Shown: piece after piece, positions 1-7,907 of the stretch
Position numbering within the stretch: position 1 is the first letter of the stretch
Layout of the letters: each line of letters starts with the position of its first letter
DNA from: Pyrodictiaceae archaeon
GTDB taxonomy: Archaea > Thermoproteota > Thermoprotei_A > Sulfolobales > Pyrodictiaceae
Length of the DNA stretch: 40,569 nucleotides
NCBI GenBank assembly: GCA_027062725.1
Contig: JAMOSW010000040.1
Coordinates: 1-40,569, forward strand
Direction of reading: 5' to 3'
The notes under the pieces: model-generated
What the model saw: the letters and a program-made list of their open reading frames with translations, nothing else
What the model was told of the DNA's origin: nothing
Databases searched by the model: none
Program-made: the position numbers and the translations under genes

Positions 1-41
1 TGGCGTAGGCGGCGCAGCTCCTCGACCAGCTCACGCCTCAA
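1..41 (-). CDS. Possible 5' end of a gene cut by the window edge
   Basis: Reading leftwards from a TTG at 41, the minus-strand frame stays open to the window edge and encodes a charged helical start, MRRELVEELRRLR. It would lie 89 bases downstream of the M42 peptidase stop, on the same strand. There is no convincing ribosome-binding site, and the frame is also open upstream of the TTG, so both the start and the gene itself are uncertain. No function can be assigned from 13 residues. Confidence 0.25.
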   Translation of the reverse strand, partial: MRRELVEELRRLR

Positions 42-129
42 TGCGCCACTCGCCGTGGGAAACCTGCGGCAAGCGTCGGGGGCGTTTTTGCCTTCAGCCC
101 GGTAAAAGAGCGGGGGTCAGTTCCCCCTC

Positions 130-1257
130 CTACTTGAGCTTCTTCTCCTCGAGGTGCTCCCTATACCACTCGGGGGTTATCCGCCTAGTAGCCTCCTCGA
201 CCAGCCTGGCCGCGGCCACAGCATCGCGCAGATCCAGCAGCTCGACTGGACTGTGTATGTAGCGCGTTGGTATCGCGACGACAACCGAGGGCACACCCTT
301 GCCAGTCAAGGCGATTGCTGTGGCATCTGTTGTGCCGCCGGGAAGTATTGACCTCTGGTAGGGTATGCCGAGCTCTTTCGCCGTATCCTCCAGCAGCCGG
401 AGGAGCCGTGGATTTGCTATCAGCCCACTAGCGCTTCTGCCGTCAGCCACCTTCAAGACAGGGCCCTTGCCTAGCTCCGCGACCCAGTCTTGTCTGGCTA
501 CGTCCGGCACGTCGTTAGCCGTAGTGACGTCAACCGCTATGGCCGCGTCGGGCTGCAACTGCTGCGCCGCGACACGCGCCCCCTTCAGGCCTACCTCCTC
601 CTGGACTGCGACGACGAGGTAGACGTCCTGTTCACGCGGGTCTATCCTCCTAAACGCCTCTATGAGCACAGCTGTCCCAACCCTGTTGTCGAATGCTTTG
701 CCCGTCACACGCGTTCCTGCTAGACGGACCGCCTCCCTGTCAAGGTCTACAGGCGAGCCTATCCTTATGCCAAGCTTCTCCACCTCTTCCCTGCTAGAGG
801 CGCCTATATCGACGAACAGTTTGTCGATAGGAGTGACTTTATCCCGCTCCTCGGGCTTCATCAAGTGCGGCGGCTTGGAGCCTATAACGCCGCGTACAAG
901 GCTCCCATCGTCAGCCAAGATGCGGACACGCTGACCCGGCAGTACGCGTTCACTCCAGCCTCCGACAGGACTGAGATAGATGAAGCCACGCTCATCTATA
1001 TAGCGCACGAAGAATCCTATCTCGTCCATATGGCTATCCCAGAGTATGCGAGGATAGCCCCTTCCAGCACGCTTAGCGGCTATCACGTTACCAAAACGAT
1101 CCACACGCACCTCGTCAGCATATTCACGCAGAACGTCAACCACGATGCCCCGTATTTCGTCCTCGTAGCCGGATATGCCGAATGCGTCGGCAAGCCGCTT
1201 CAATAGCCCGAAGAAGCTGTCAAGCTCAGAGCCAGAGCCCCCACTACTGAAAACCAT
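130..1257 (-). CDS. M42 family metalloaminopeptidase
   Basis: A 375-residue protein with the full M42 (tetrahedral aminopeptidase) signature, at the family's usual length. Visible metal and catalytic residues are His76 in SHMDEIGF, Asp190 in AFDNRVGTA, Glu220/Glu221 in QEEVGLKGA, Asp243 in the segment before NDVP, and His335 near the C-terminus. The family forms cytosolic dodecamers that trim peptides released by the proteasome, and the co-cleavable PAN gene later in the window fits that setting. Some M42 members were long annotated as endoglucanases; the residues here support a peptidase. ATG start. The 115-base gap to the divergent tmcA presumably holds both promoters. Substrate preference (Leu, Glu or Lys type) cannot be told from sequence. 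Confidence 0.93.
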   Translation of the reverse strand: MVFSSGGSGSELDSFFGLLKRLADAFGISGYEDEIRGIVVDVLREYADEVRVDRFGNVIAAKRAGRGYPRILWDSHMDEIGFFVRYIDERGFIYLSPVGGWSERVLPGQRVRILADDGSLVRGVIGSKPPHLMKPEERDKVTPIDKLFVDIGASSREEVEKLGIRIGSPVDLDREAVRLAGTRVTGKAFDNRVGTAVLIEAFRRIDPREQDVYLVVAVQEEVGLKGARVAAQQLQPDAAIAVDVTTANDVPDVARQDWVAELGKGPVLKVADGRSASGLIANPRLLRLLEDTAKELGIPYQRSILPGGTTDATAIALTGKGVPSVVVAIPTRYIHSPVELLDLRDAVAAARLVEEATRRITPEWYREHLEEKKLK

Positions 1258-1372
1258 CTCTCAGCACCCCCAGGGGCACAGCCGTGCGCCAAGGCTTCGA
1301 GCCCGGCGAGGGCAGAATATGGCTAGTCCCGTCCTCGATGCACAGTACCCGGAGTGTGGGTGAAGCTACGCG

Positions 1373-3526
1373 TTGACCTGGCATGTGTGGCGGTCGCTGG
1401 CTGACTGGCTCGGCATGCTGAGAGGGACCGGGGGCTACCGTGGCCTCGTCGTTATCCACGCGGCCGCACTTAGGGCTGCAGCGGGGAGCCTGACAGACCG
1501 TCTAGCGGCCGCGCTCGGCGATGGCGGGGTCTGCGTGGCTCCGGCGGAGTACCGCGCAGACCTTGTGGGCGCATGCAGCCGCCTCCTGAGCCCCTCAGCT
1601 ATAGAGGAGCTGCTAGGCACCGAGGCTGGGTACGTGGTTCTCCTGGTGCCGAAGCTGCTGCGCCCTAACCTTGTAGCGGCTGCTGCTGAGACTGTACGGG
1701 CGGGCGGCGTTGTCGCCCTCGTGGCCCCGCCACTGCACGAGTGGAGGCCAGGCGGAGAGGCTACGATAGGCGCATACAAACGGTACATAATTGGCAGGCT
1801 AGGGGCAGCAAGATCAATCTTCTGGGCCGACCTGGACTTCGGCACCGTCTACGCGAGCAAGGTGCCGGGGTGTTGTGCACGGCGTCCACCAGGACCTGGG
1901 GGCTACAAGCCGTCCACACCTATGCCGAGACGCTTGCTTGAGGCCGCAGCTACGCTGGAGCAGGCACAGCGTCTGGACGAGATAGTGGGCTTCCTGCGCG
2001 GCCGAGGACGCAGCGTCTTCATCGTTGGGGACAGGGGTAGGGGCAAGTCAGGCCTTATGGCCCTGACCGCCGCCTATCTCATACATAGTCATATGGTTGG
2101 CTTTGTCTCGGTGACTGCCCCCAGCGTCTGGAACGTGCAGAGCTTCTTCAAGGTCCTTGACGAGGCTCTGGATAGGCTAGGGGTCCGCCACTGGAGCGTG
2201 AGGAGGCACGGTGTCGTAGTCGGCGTGGCCGGGCCCTGGTTCCATGTACGCTACCATACGCCGGACCAGGCTACGCCCGGTCCATACATGTTCATTGACG
2301 AGGCCGCGGCTCTTGGACCCTCGAGGCTGCGTGCTCTTGCAGCCAGGAGCCCCCGCGTGATAGCCTCGACAACAATCCATGGCTACGAGGGCTCGGGCAG
2401 AGTGCTGGCACACATCGCCGAGAATGTCCTGCCCGAGCCCCTTTTGCGCGTAGAGCTCCAGACGCCAGTCAGGTATCCGCCCGGAGACCCCCTCGAGGAG
2501 TGGCTGTATGAGACCTTCATGCTGCGTGCCGAGGAGCCTCCGACACCCTCAGAGGCCAAGCCGGACGCGGTTACCGTGAGAGCTATAGACAGGCTAGCAC
2601 TTGCAGAGGACTATGAGACGCTGAGGCACATATACGCAATCCTAGTCACCGCACATTACCGCAACGAGCCAGACGACCTAGCACTAATGCTTGATGCTCC
2701 GCATCACCGCCTCTATGTGGCAGAAGCTGGAGGCTCCGTCGTCGCCGCAGCTGATGTCGCAGAAGAGGGGCCAAGCACGCCATGGGAGCACAGGATACTC
2801 TACGACAAGCTCGCCGACGCCTCAACAACATACACGGGGACCCGTGGATGGAGGGTTGTTAGGATAGCCGTTCACCCACAGCTACAGCGACGGGGCATAG
2901 GCAGCAGGCTTCTTAGCGCGGTGGAGGATGAGGCCCGCCGGGAGGGAGCTGACTGGCTCGGAGCCATATATGGTAGAAGCGGGGTTACGCGCTTCTGGCT
3001 GCGCAACGGCTTCTTGCCGGTCTACGTCTCGCCACTGCCTTCGAGAGCGACCGGCGAGCACAACATAGGGGTCGCGAAGGGCCTCACAAGGGCGGGCACA
3101 GTCCTCGTAGAGAAGGCGGCCTGTGGGCTTCTTGAGAGGCTGCTCTGGGGCTTGCCTAGCCTTTACCGTAGCTTAGACCCCCAGGTAGCTTCGGTGCTTC
3201 TTGAGGGCGCCCCGGAGCTCTCACTATGCCGCCCCATGCCGGAGGTATCGCCTCTACAGCTAGCCAGGCTGAGACGCGCCGCTGGCGGCCAGGCCGAGCC
3301 CGAGTCAGCCCTAGACGCTATGGCCGCTGCACTCCAGGAGCTGGCCTTGCTGCACGGAGGCCTCTGGCTCCTTGACGATGAGGAGCGCCTAGCCGCCACG
3401 GCCCGCGTGCTGCAGGGCCGTACACCCCGGGAGCTGCGCCACCTCATCCCCCAGGGTAGCCTACGTCAAGCACTATACCGGTTAGCTGCGCTACTCTTAT
3501 GCTACGCACAGCCATCATCTGCTTAA
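1373..3526 (+). CDS. tmcA: RNA cytidine acetyltransferase TmcA (tRNA-Met type)
   Basis: A 717-residue TmcA/Nat10-family enzyme that makes N4-acetylcytidine using acetyl-CoA and ATP. The order of parts is typical: an N-terminal Rossmann-like domain, a RecA-like helicase module with Walker A GDRGRGKS (219-226) and Walker B FIDEAAALG (307-315), a GNAT acetyltransferase domain with the acetyl-CoA loop QRRGIGS (504-510) and the FWLRNGF segment near 540, then a helical C-terminal domain. In bacteria the target is C34 of elongator tRNA-Met. Archaeal members can modify many tRNA and rRNA sites. The TTG start is chosen because GGTGA lies about 8 bases upstream. A tRNA-Met(CAU) gene lies at 22.7 kb in the same window. 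Confidence 0.93.
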   Translation: MTWHVWRSLADWLGMLRGTGGYRGLVVIHAAALRAAAGSLTDRLAAALGDGGVCVAPAEYRADLVGACSRLLSPSAIEELLGTEAGYVVLLVPKLLRPNLVAAAAETVRAGGVVALVAPPLHEWRPGGEATIGAYKRYIIGRLGAARSIFWADLDFGTVYASKVPGCCARRPPGPGGYKPSTPMPRRLLEAAATLEQAQRLDEIVGFLRGRGRSVFIVGDRGRGKSGLMALTAAYLIHSHMVGFVSVTAPSVWNVQSFFKVLDEALDRLGVRHWSVRRHGVVVGVAGPWFHVRYHTPDQATPGPYMFIDEAAALGPSRLRALAARSPRVIASTTIHGYEGSGRVLAHIAENVLPEPLLRVELQTPVRYPPGDPLEEWLYETFMLRAEEPPTPSEAKPDAVTVRAIDRLALAEDYETLRHIYAILVTAHYRNEPDDLALMLDAPHHRLYVAEAGGSVVAAADVAEEGPSTPWEHRILYDKLADASTTYTGTRGWRVVRIAVHPQLQRRGIGSRLLSAVEDEARREGADWLGAIYGRSGVTRFWLRNGFLPVYVSPLPSRATGEHNIGVAKGLTRAGTVLVEKAACGLLERLLWGLPSLYRSLDPQVASVLLEGAPELSLCRPMPEVSPLQLARLRRAAGGQAEPESALDAMAAALQELALLHGGLWLLDDEERLAATARVLQGRTPRELRHLIPQGSLRQALYRLAALLLCYAQPSSA

Positions 3527-3583
3527 AGCTCCACAACACTGCCACCATGCACGGTGTCTCCAGGTGCGAGAGGGGCGCGCTCC

Positions 3584-4129
3584 ATGACGCCCGTGATGCT
3601 TTTGCTGCTCTACGCCTCATGCATAGGCGTCAACGCGACCGTTACGCCCGTGGCAGCACTGCCCGGCGCACCTACGGGCTACGTAGTGTCGGTCACTGCG
3701 CCGCCAGGGTCTGAGGTCGTCCTCTACCCGGCTCCAGGCGCGCCCCCGGTGACGGCCACGCCGGTAGAAGCGAGGGACGGCTGTGTTCTCTACAGGGCAG
3801 GGCCCCTGGCCTTAGGTAGTGACGCCTACGTAGCGGTTAATGCTAGCGGCCACATCCTCGCAATACCTATCATCGCGCCGGCGTTGAAGCCCCCCGTGGA
3901 GGACGGCGCAACAACAGCTACGCAAAGTGTACTAGCCGTGAAAGGAGAGAAGGGGCCACGCATAGACGCCACCGACGCCCAGGGCGAGGCTTCCTCAGCG
4001 CCAGCGAGAACGTCGACAGCGGCCGAAAATATGGGGAAAAGGAAACTGCTCGATATAGCTGTCATCCTTCTCGCCGTGGTGTTCCTCCTAGCTTCGCAAG
4101 GAGCTCGTCGGTCTTCTTCTCTATTCTAG
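3584..4129 (+). CDS. Small surface protein with signal peptide and C-terminal membrane anchor
   Basis: I do not recognise a family. From the ATG at 3584, preceded by AGAGGGG at good spacing, the protein has 181 residues. It starts with a hydrophobic segment ending near an Ala (MTPVMLLLLYASCIGVNA) that looks like a signal peptide. A beta-rich, Pro/Ala/Thr-rich middle follows, then one C-terminal membrane span (LLDIAVILLAVVFLLASQG) and a basic tail. This is the layout of an externally exposed, single-pass anchored protein. A GTG at 3554 would add 10 residues. It follows tmcA by 57 bases and its 3' end overlaps the convergent VTT gene by 68 bases. Function is unknown. Confidence 0.6.
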   Translation: MTPVMLLLLYASCIGVNATVTPVAALPGAPTGYVVSVTAPPGSEVVLYPAPGAPPVTATPVEARDGCVLYRAGPLALGSDAYVAVNASGHILAIPIIAPALKPPVEDGATTATQSVLAVKGEKGPRIDATDAQGEASSAPARTSTAAENMGKRKLLDIAVILLAVVFLLASQGARRSSSLF

Positions 4130-4895
4130 CTGCGACTCTTCTCGGCAACAACGCTAGGAAGAACTGTATTATGAGCTCTGCAAAGCCTGCGAGCGGGCCG
4201 CGCATGTTGTAGGCCTCAACTATCTTCCTCCAGTTCATGCGGACGATGACTACGGCGGCTACTATGCCTAGCACTATCAGTATCAGCGTGGTTGTCAGGT
4301 TAAAAGCTGCGCTTGACTCGTTAACAGGTATCCCGAGCTTCGTGCCTATCCACTCGCTTAGCCTCCTCACTGCGTCGCCGAAGAGGACAGCCATAGCAGT
4401 CATGACTATCTTGCCGAGGGTCACAGCTATGAAGAAGAGCACCGGGCTGTACCCTGCTATGCCCAGGGGGACATAGAGCAGGTCATCCGGCAACGGAAGG
4501 GCTGCAAAGATAAATATCGCCAAGAACATGCTGCGCTTAAACATGTTGACAAAGTGTTCTAGGTCCTCGCGCTTCTCCTCAGATAGTACCTTGTGGACAC
4601 CCTGACCCATGTAGAAGACGACTAGCTTGCCAAGAGCGGCACCAATACCGCCACTTATGGCGACAGCAAGCTTCTCGTAGAAGCTATCCATCAGTGCACC
4701 ATACTGCGCTATTATGAATAGATATGGCACACTCATGAACGGTATAGCGTTGCTCACGAAGGAGATAAGCAGCGAAGCGAGCACAGGATTAACCGAGAGA
4801 AGCCTCTCCCCAAGTCTCTGGATAAACTCCTCAACACTACTCATGTTTGTATTGCTAGTACCAACGACCGCCGAAGACATGTTCGAGCTAGGCAT
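4062..4895 (-). CDS. VTT/DedA-like (SNARE-associated) multi-spanning membrane protein
   Basis: An integral membrane protein of about 277 residues with the VTT/DedA pattern: a re-entrant hydrophobic block (FVSNAIPFMSVPYLFIIAQYG), a conserved Gly-rich helix (GGIGAALGKLVVFYMG) and a late segment with LPLPDDLLYVPLGIAGY, where acidic and Pro residues are typical. Family members act as lipid scramblases or carriers of undecaprenyl-type phosphates; the archaeal substrate is unknown. Several in-frame ATGs exist. I prefer 4895 because a TATA-like ACATATACC (4922-4930, minus strand) would place transcription start a few bases before it, giving a near-leaderless message. The longest frame reaches 4955, and MSSVEEF at 4841 is another option. 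The C-terminus is basic (RRVAARIEKK). Confidence 0.75.
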   Translation of the reverse strand: MPSSNMSSAVVGTSNTNMSSVEEFIQRLGERLLSVNPVLASLLISFVSNAIPFMSVPYLFIIAQYGALMDSFYEKLAVAISGGIGAALGKLVVFYMGQGVHKVLSEEKREDLEHFVNMFKRSMFLAIFIFAALPLPDDLLYVPLGIAGYSPVLFFIAVTLGKIVMTAMAVLFGDAVRRLSEWIGTKLGIPVNESSAAFNLTTTLILIVLGIVAAVVIVRMNWRKIVEAYNMRGPLAGFAELIIQFFLALLPRRVAARIEKKTDELLAKLGGTPRREG

Positions 4896-4921
4896 CGCCA
4901 AGCGCAGCACACCACCACAGC

Positions 4922-4930
4922 ACATATACC
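4922..4930 (-). promoter_or_regulatory. TATA-like box for the VTT membrane protein
   Basis: On the minus strand the sequence GGTATATGT lies about 27-35 bases upstream of the ATG at 4895, the distance expected for a leaderless archaeal transcript. The call rests on this spacing alone. Confidence 0.35.
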
Positions 4931-5071
4931 GTGAACAGATGGTTAGCCGCCGCATTCCAGCATGAGGCCCGCCGGAGGCGGGGTGGGCCGCTATCCCGTG
5001 TAAAGCCGCGCCGCCTAACTATACCCAGAGGAGAAGGGAAGATAAGATAGACGCAAACCTGCAGCCGAGAC

Positions 5072-5161
5072 ATGAACCTGGGGCGGTGTGACGACTGCAA
5101 ACGCGGCCGAGCCCCTCTAGCTGGGCTGAAGAGGGGCGCTGGCGAGGCCCTCGATCGCTAA
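5072..5161 (+). CDS. Possible 29-residue CxxC microprotein
   Basis: A short frame, ATG 5072 to TAA 5161, encodes a basic 29-residue peptide with one CDDC pair near its N-terminus (MNLGRCDDCKRGRAPLAG, then more basic residues). An AT-rich stretch, AGATAAGATAG (5040-5050), lies at about the right distance for a leaderless promoter. It ends 3 bases inside the convergent Mut7-C gene. Against it: there is no ribosome-binding site, it is very short, and it overlaps a hairpin at 5111-5137. Chance occurrence is likely enough that I hold this weakly. Confidence 0.15.
   Translation: MNLGRCDDCKRGRAPLAGLKRGAGEALDR
5111..5137. repeat. 8-bp perfect inverted repeat downstream of the Mut7-C gene
   Basis: GCCCCTCT (5111-5118) and AGAGGGGC (5130-5137) are perfect complements around an 11-base loop. 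The element sits 21 bases past the Mut7-C stop, so it would form a hairpin in that gene's 3' trailer. There is no U-tract after it, so it is not a standard archaeal terminator. Confidence 0.4.
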
Positions 5162-5673
5162 CCGCCCCCGCCGCGTAGCCTCTCCAGGCGCTTCCTGGCC
5201 TCCGCTAGCGTCGCCTCTATGCCTCTCCAGTGCCCGCCACGCCAATAGACCTGTCCGCATCCCGTGCAAACCCAGAAGACGCTGTGCCTCTCCAGCACTT
5301 GTGGCGGCACTCGTCCCTTCACTTCCTCCGCGCTAGCCCTGCGCAACGAGGCGTTACATAGCGGGCACCTGCTCCGGTCGGGGTCGACCTTGAGCTCTAT
5401 GCCGAAACGCAGAGCAAGTATGGCTAATGCATCCTCTAGCTCCTCCGGCACAATCACTGCCTCAAGCCCGCGCTTGACAGCCCGTACATAGAGGCCATGG
5501 TCTCGCGTGACTACAGCCCTGCCCTCCGACTCTGCGACCTCAAGTATCCTGGCGTCGTGCCAGTTCTTGGCATAGAGCGTGTCGTAGCCTAGCATGCGGA
5601 GCCATCTAGCCAGGCCCCCAAGCATAGAGTCGACTATGAAGCGTTTGCGTCTCCTTGCCTCCACCCTGGGCAC
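5158..5673 (-). CDS. Mut7-C RNase domain protein (PIN-like plus zinc ribbon)
   Basis: A 171-residue protein matching the Mut7-C family: a PIN-like nuclease half with acidic residues (FIVDSMLGGLARWLRMLGYD near the N-terminus, VVTRDHGLY near residue 56) followed by a zinc ribbon of two Cys pairs (CPLC near 103 and CTGC near 137). Length and order are standard for stand-alone archaeal and bacterial members. The family is predicted to cut RNA; the physiological substrate is not known to me. The start is GTG at 5673 or GTG at 5664, since GAGGT elements precede both. A TATA-like GATTATAGC lies at 5697-5706 on the minus strand. The gene follows the CBS cluster but is separated from it by 245 bases. 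Confidence 0.85.
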   Translation of the reverse strand: MPRVEARRRKRFIVDSMLGGLARWLRMLGYDTLYAKNWHDARILEVAESEGRAVVTRDHGLYVRAVKRGLEAVIVPEELEDALAILALRFGIELKVDPDRSRCPLCNASLRRASAEEVKGRVPPQVLERHSVFWVCTGCGQVYWRGGHWRGIEATLAEARKRLERLRGGGG

Positions 5674-5696
5674 ACCTCTCTACCTCTAATCTCTAC

Positions 5697-5706
5697 GCTA
5701 TAATCT
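5697..5706 (-). promoter_or_regulatory. TATA-like box for the Mut7-C gene
   Basis: GATTATAGC on the minus strand lies 24-42 bases upstream of the candidate GTG starts. The rest of the 5674-5918 gap holds no frame or structure I can support. Confidence 0.35.
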
Positions 5707-5918
5707 CGGCTCTGTACAGGCTGTGCCCCTAACCTGGCTCCCTATGGAGCCTCCACCTAATCCTTGGGTTTTAGAGAGGCAGGAGAAGAGATGCAGGGGC
5801 CACGACACCATGCATAACGGTATTGTCATGCCATAGGAGACTCCACAAGCCAGCTTTTGGCCGGGACCAACAGTCCAGCCAGCGACGGGGAGGCTACGGA
5901 ACTAAAAGAGGTATAGTC

Positions 5919-6728
5919 TTAGCCTCGGCTCGCCACAAGCTTTACTAGCTCGTTGAGGGTCACAATGCCTATTGGCTTACCCTCATGTACGACCACAGCA
6001 CCTTTAGTCTTCTTTGCTTTCATCCTCTCATAGGCTGCGACGACACTGTCGTCGGGACTGACTATTGGCGGCCTAAGCCTCATTATGTCGTCAACTAGCA
6101 GGTGGTCTATCCTCTCCTTTCTGAACTTCTCGGGCACTATATCGTGGAATGCCAGCAGCGCATCCGCTATCTCATCTGTCGTCACGTATCCCACTAGCCT
6201 GCCCTCCTCGTCGACAACCGGCAGGAACAACACATTGTAGCGTAGGAGCAGTTGTCTCGCGTGCAGCACCTTGTGTGTTGTACGCAACACCTCCGGAACA
6301 GCCGTCATCACATCCACTACCTTTACGTTCTCAAAGAGAGGCGTCAGCGACGCTATCTCCCATCTGGTTACGAGGCCAACGACCTTGTCGCCCTCAACTA
6401 TGGGGTAGCTGCCTATGCCCTCGCTCACCATCCTCTGCGCAAGCTCTACAACAGTAGCATCGACAGGTGCTGTTTTTGGATTCCACGTCATGAAGCTGGA
6501 TACGTGCATCCTCCCAGGCACCACGTTACGCGTCCTCATCGTAGCCAGCTTCATCATTATATCCTTCTTTGTCATTATGCCCTCAAGCTTCTCGCCCTCA
6601 AACGCGAGGACACGGTCAGTATCGTACTTCTTCATGACCCTTACCGCATGCTCTAGCGTCTCGTCCTTATCTACAGCCGGATAGTCACGCATCATTATGT
6701 CCCGCGCCTTCTTTTCCACCACGCTCAC
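5919..6728 (-). CDS. Four-CBS-domain protein (CBS cluster, gene 4)
   Basis: A 269-residue protein that is almost entirely four CBS motifs, in two Bateman modules. Each opens with a short M-rich strand (ARDIMMRDYP, VSSFMTWNP, VVDVMTAVP, VDDIMRLRP) and closes with a G-[IVY]-[MV]-T-x-x-[DE]-[IL] strand-helix (GIMTKKDI, GLVTRWEI, GYVTTDEI, GIVTLNEL). CBS pairs usually bind adenosine ligands (AMP, ATP, AdoMet) and report energy or metabolite state to a partner. No enzymatic or transport domain is attached. GTG start with GAGGTGAGC just upstream. It is the last of four tandem CBS genes on this strand and has its own TATA box at 6767-6777. Ligand and partner are unknown. Confidence 0.88.
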   Translation of the reverse strand: MSVVEKKARDIMMRDYPAVDKDETLEHAVRVMKKYDTDRVLAFEGEKLEGIMTKKDIMMKLATMRTRNVVPGRMHVSSFMTWNPKTAPVDATVVELAQRMVSEGIGSYPIVEGDKVVGLVTRWEIASLTPLFENVKVVDVMTAVPEVLRTTHKVLHARQLLLRYNVLFLPVVDEEGRLVGYVTTDEIADALLAFHDIVPEKFRKERIDHLLVDDIMRLRPPIVSPDDSVVAAYERMKAKKTKGAVVVHEGKPIGIVTLNELVKLVASRG

Positions 6729-6766
6729 ATGTGCTCACCTCCCTCAGCACCACAACCATGTAGCCC

Positions 6767-6777
6767 CTATAAAATAG
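6767..6777 (-). promoter_or_regulatory. TATA box for CBS gene 4
   Basis: CTATTTTATAG on the minus strand lies about 40-50 bases upstream of the GTG at 6728, inside a 151-base gap. It suggests that this CBS gene is transcribed separately rather than only by read-through. Confidence 0.5.
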
Positions 6778-6879
6778 AGGCGCATCTCACACGCCCAAAC
6801 CGCATAGGAAAACATAGACGGCGCTTTACCCACATACCCACAGAGCAGAAATAAAATGAAGAAAAATACTAACTTTCCC

Positions 6880-7734
6880 CTACTTGCCGAGTATAGCTTC
6901 AAGTATATTGTGCTTAACGACAAGGCCTACGGGCTTCTCCTCGACAACTATTGGTACCGAGCTAAAGCCGCCACGTATCATTACCTGCGCTATTTGCGCT
7001 AGATCATCGTCTGGCGACGCGGTGATAGGCTCGGGTGTCATAACGTCAGCAGCTGTTGTAATAACATAGTCGTAGACAGGGCCTAAGCGGCCCTTGGGGA
7101 GGACAGCGAAGCGGCGCACATGCTTCTCCTTACCCCTTGTAGCCGCAATATCCATAGATGTAAACGCTATGTCGCTTGGCGCTATTATCCCGACAAGCCT
7201 CTCTCCGTCAACAACGAGCACACGGTGCGCCGGATGCTGCTCAAGGAGTTCTATCACATATGCAACGCTATGATGAGGAGATGCTGTAGGGAACTCCCGG
7301 TACATGTAATCGCGTGCTTTATATTTACCGCGTAGGCGCTCAGCGTAGGCTCTCACAATGTCCGTCTTAGTGATTATGCCAAGTAATACGCCATTCTCGT
7401 CGACAACTGGTAGGCCGCTGATGCCGTGTTGAAGCATCAATCTCGCAGCATCACGCAGAGACCTATGCGATTCTATAACAACAGGATTCGGTGTCATTAT
7501 CTTCTCGACTGGGATTGAGTCAAGGCTTCTCTTTGCGAGAGCAGAACCAGCTATTTTGAGGAAATCACTACGCGTGACCATGCCCACTACACGGAGCATA
7601 TCATTAACAACAACAACACGGCCAACACGGTAGCGTATCATAAGACGACGTACATGCGCTAGATTGTCCCCAGGCTTAACAGCGACAACAGGCGTGGACA
7701 TGAATTCCTCGACACGAGGATAGTTGGTAACCAT
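6880..7734 (-). CDS. Four-CBS-domain protein (CBS cluster, gene 3)
   Basis: A 284-residue CBS-only protein with four motifs: VEEFMSTP to MVTRSDF, VEKIMTPNP to GIITKTDIV, ARDYMYREFP to GIIAPSDI, and AADVMTPEP to VVKHNIL. The second motif matches the CBS consensus best; the third has a His-rich core (SPHHSVAY), and the fourth ends in a diverged VVKHN. I start it at ATG 7734, where GGAGGGAAGGTG precedes at good spacing, rather than at the longer frame reaching 7788, whose extra 18 residues are basic and unlike the family. Ligand unknown, probably an adenine nucleotide. It lies 151 bases before CBS gene 4 on the same strand. Confidence 0.88.
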   Translation of the reverse strand: MVTNYPRVEEFMSTPVVAVKPGDNLAHVRRLMIRYRVGRVVVVNDMLRVVGMVTRSDFLKIAGSALAKRSLDSIPVEKIMTPNPVVIESHRSLRDAARLMLQHGISGLPVVDENGVLLGIITKTDIVRAYAERLRGKYKARDYMYREFPTASPHHSVAYVIELLEQHPAHRVLVVDGERLVGIIAPSDIAFTSMDIAATRGKEKHVRRFAVLPKGRLGPVYDYVITTAADVMTPEPITASPDDDLAQIAQVMIRGGFSSVPIVVEEKPVGLVVKHNILEAILGK

Positions 7735-7907
7735 TACACCTTCCCTCCTATAGGTAGAGGCACGGGCCCTTCTGTGGCCCAGAGCCACAAAGACCGGGCA
7801 AGGGAAAAACGAAAATCCTGGAGCCTAGAGCCAGGGACCTCGCAACACGCTTGCCCACGTTCCCCAGCGTTTAGGATAGAATTGCTCCTTGAGCGCCAAA
7901 TCTTCCG

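Noticed and set aside
6149-6656. Plus-strand frames of 102 and 134 codons opposite the first CBS gene
   Set aside because: Antisense to well-matched CBS motifs; the proteins show no domain features.
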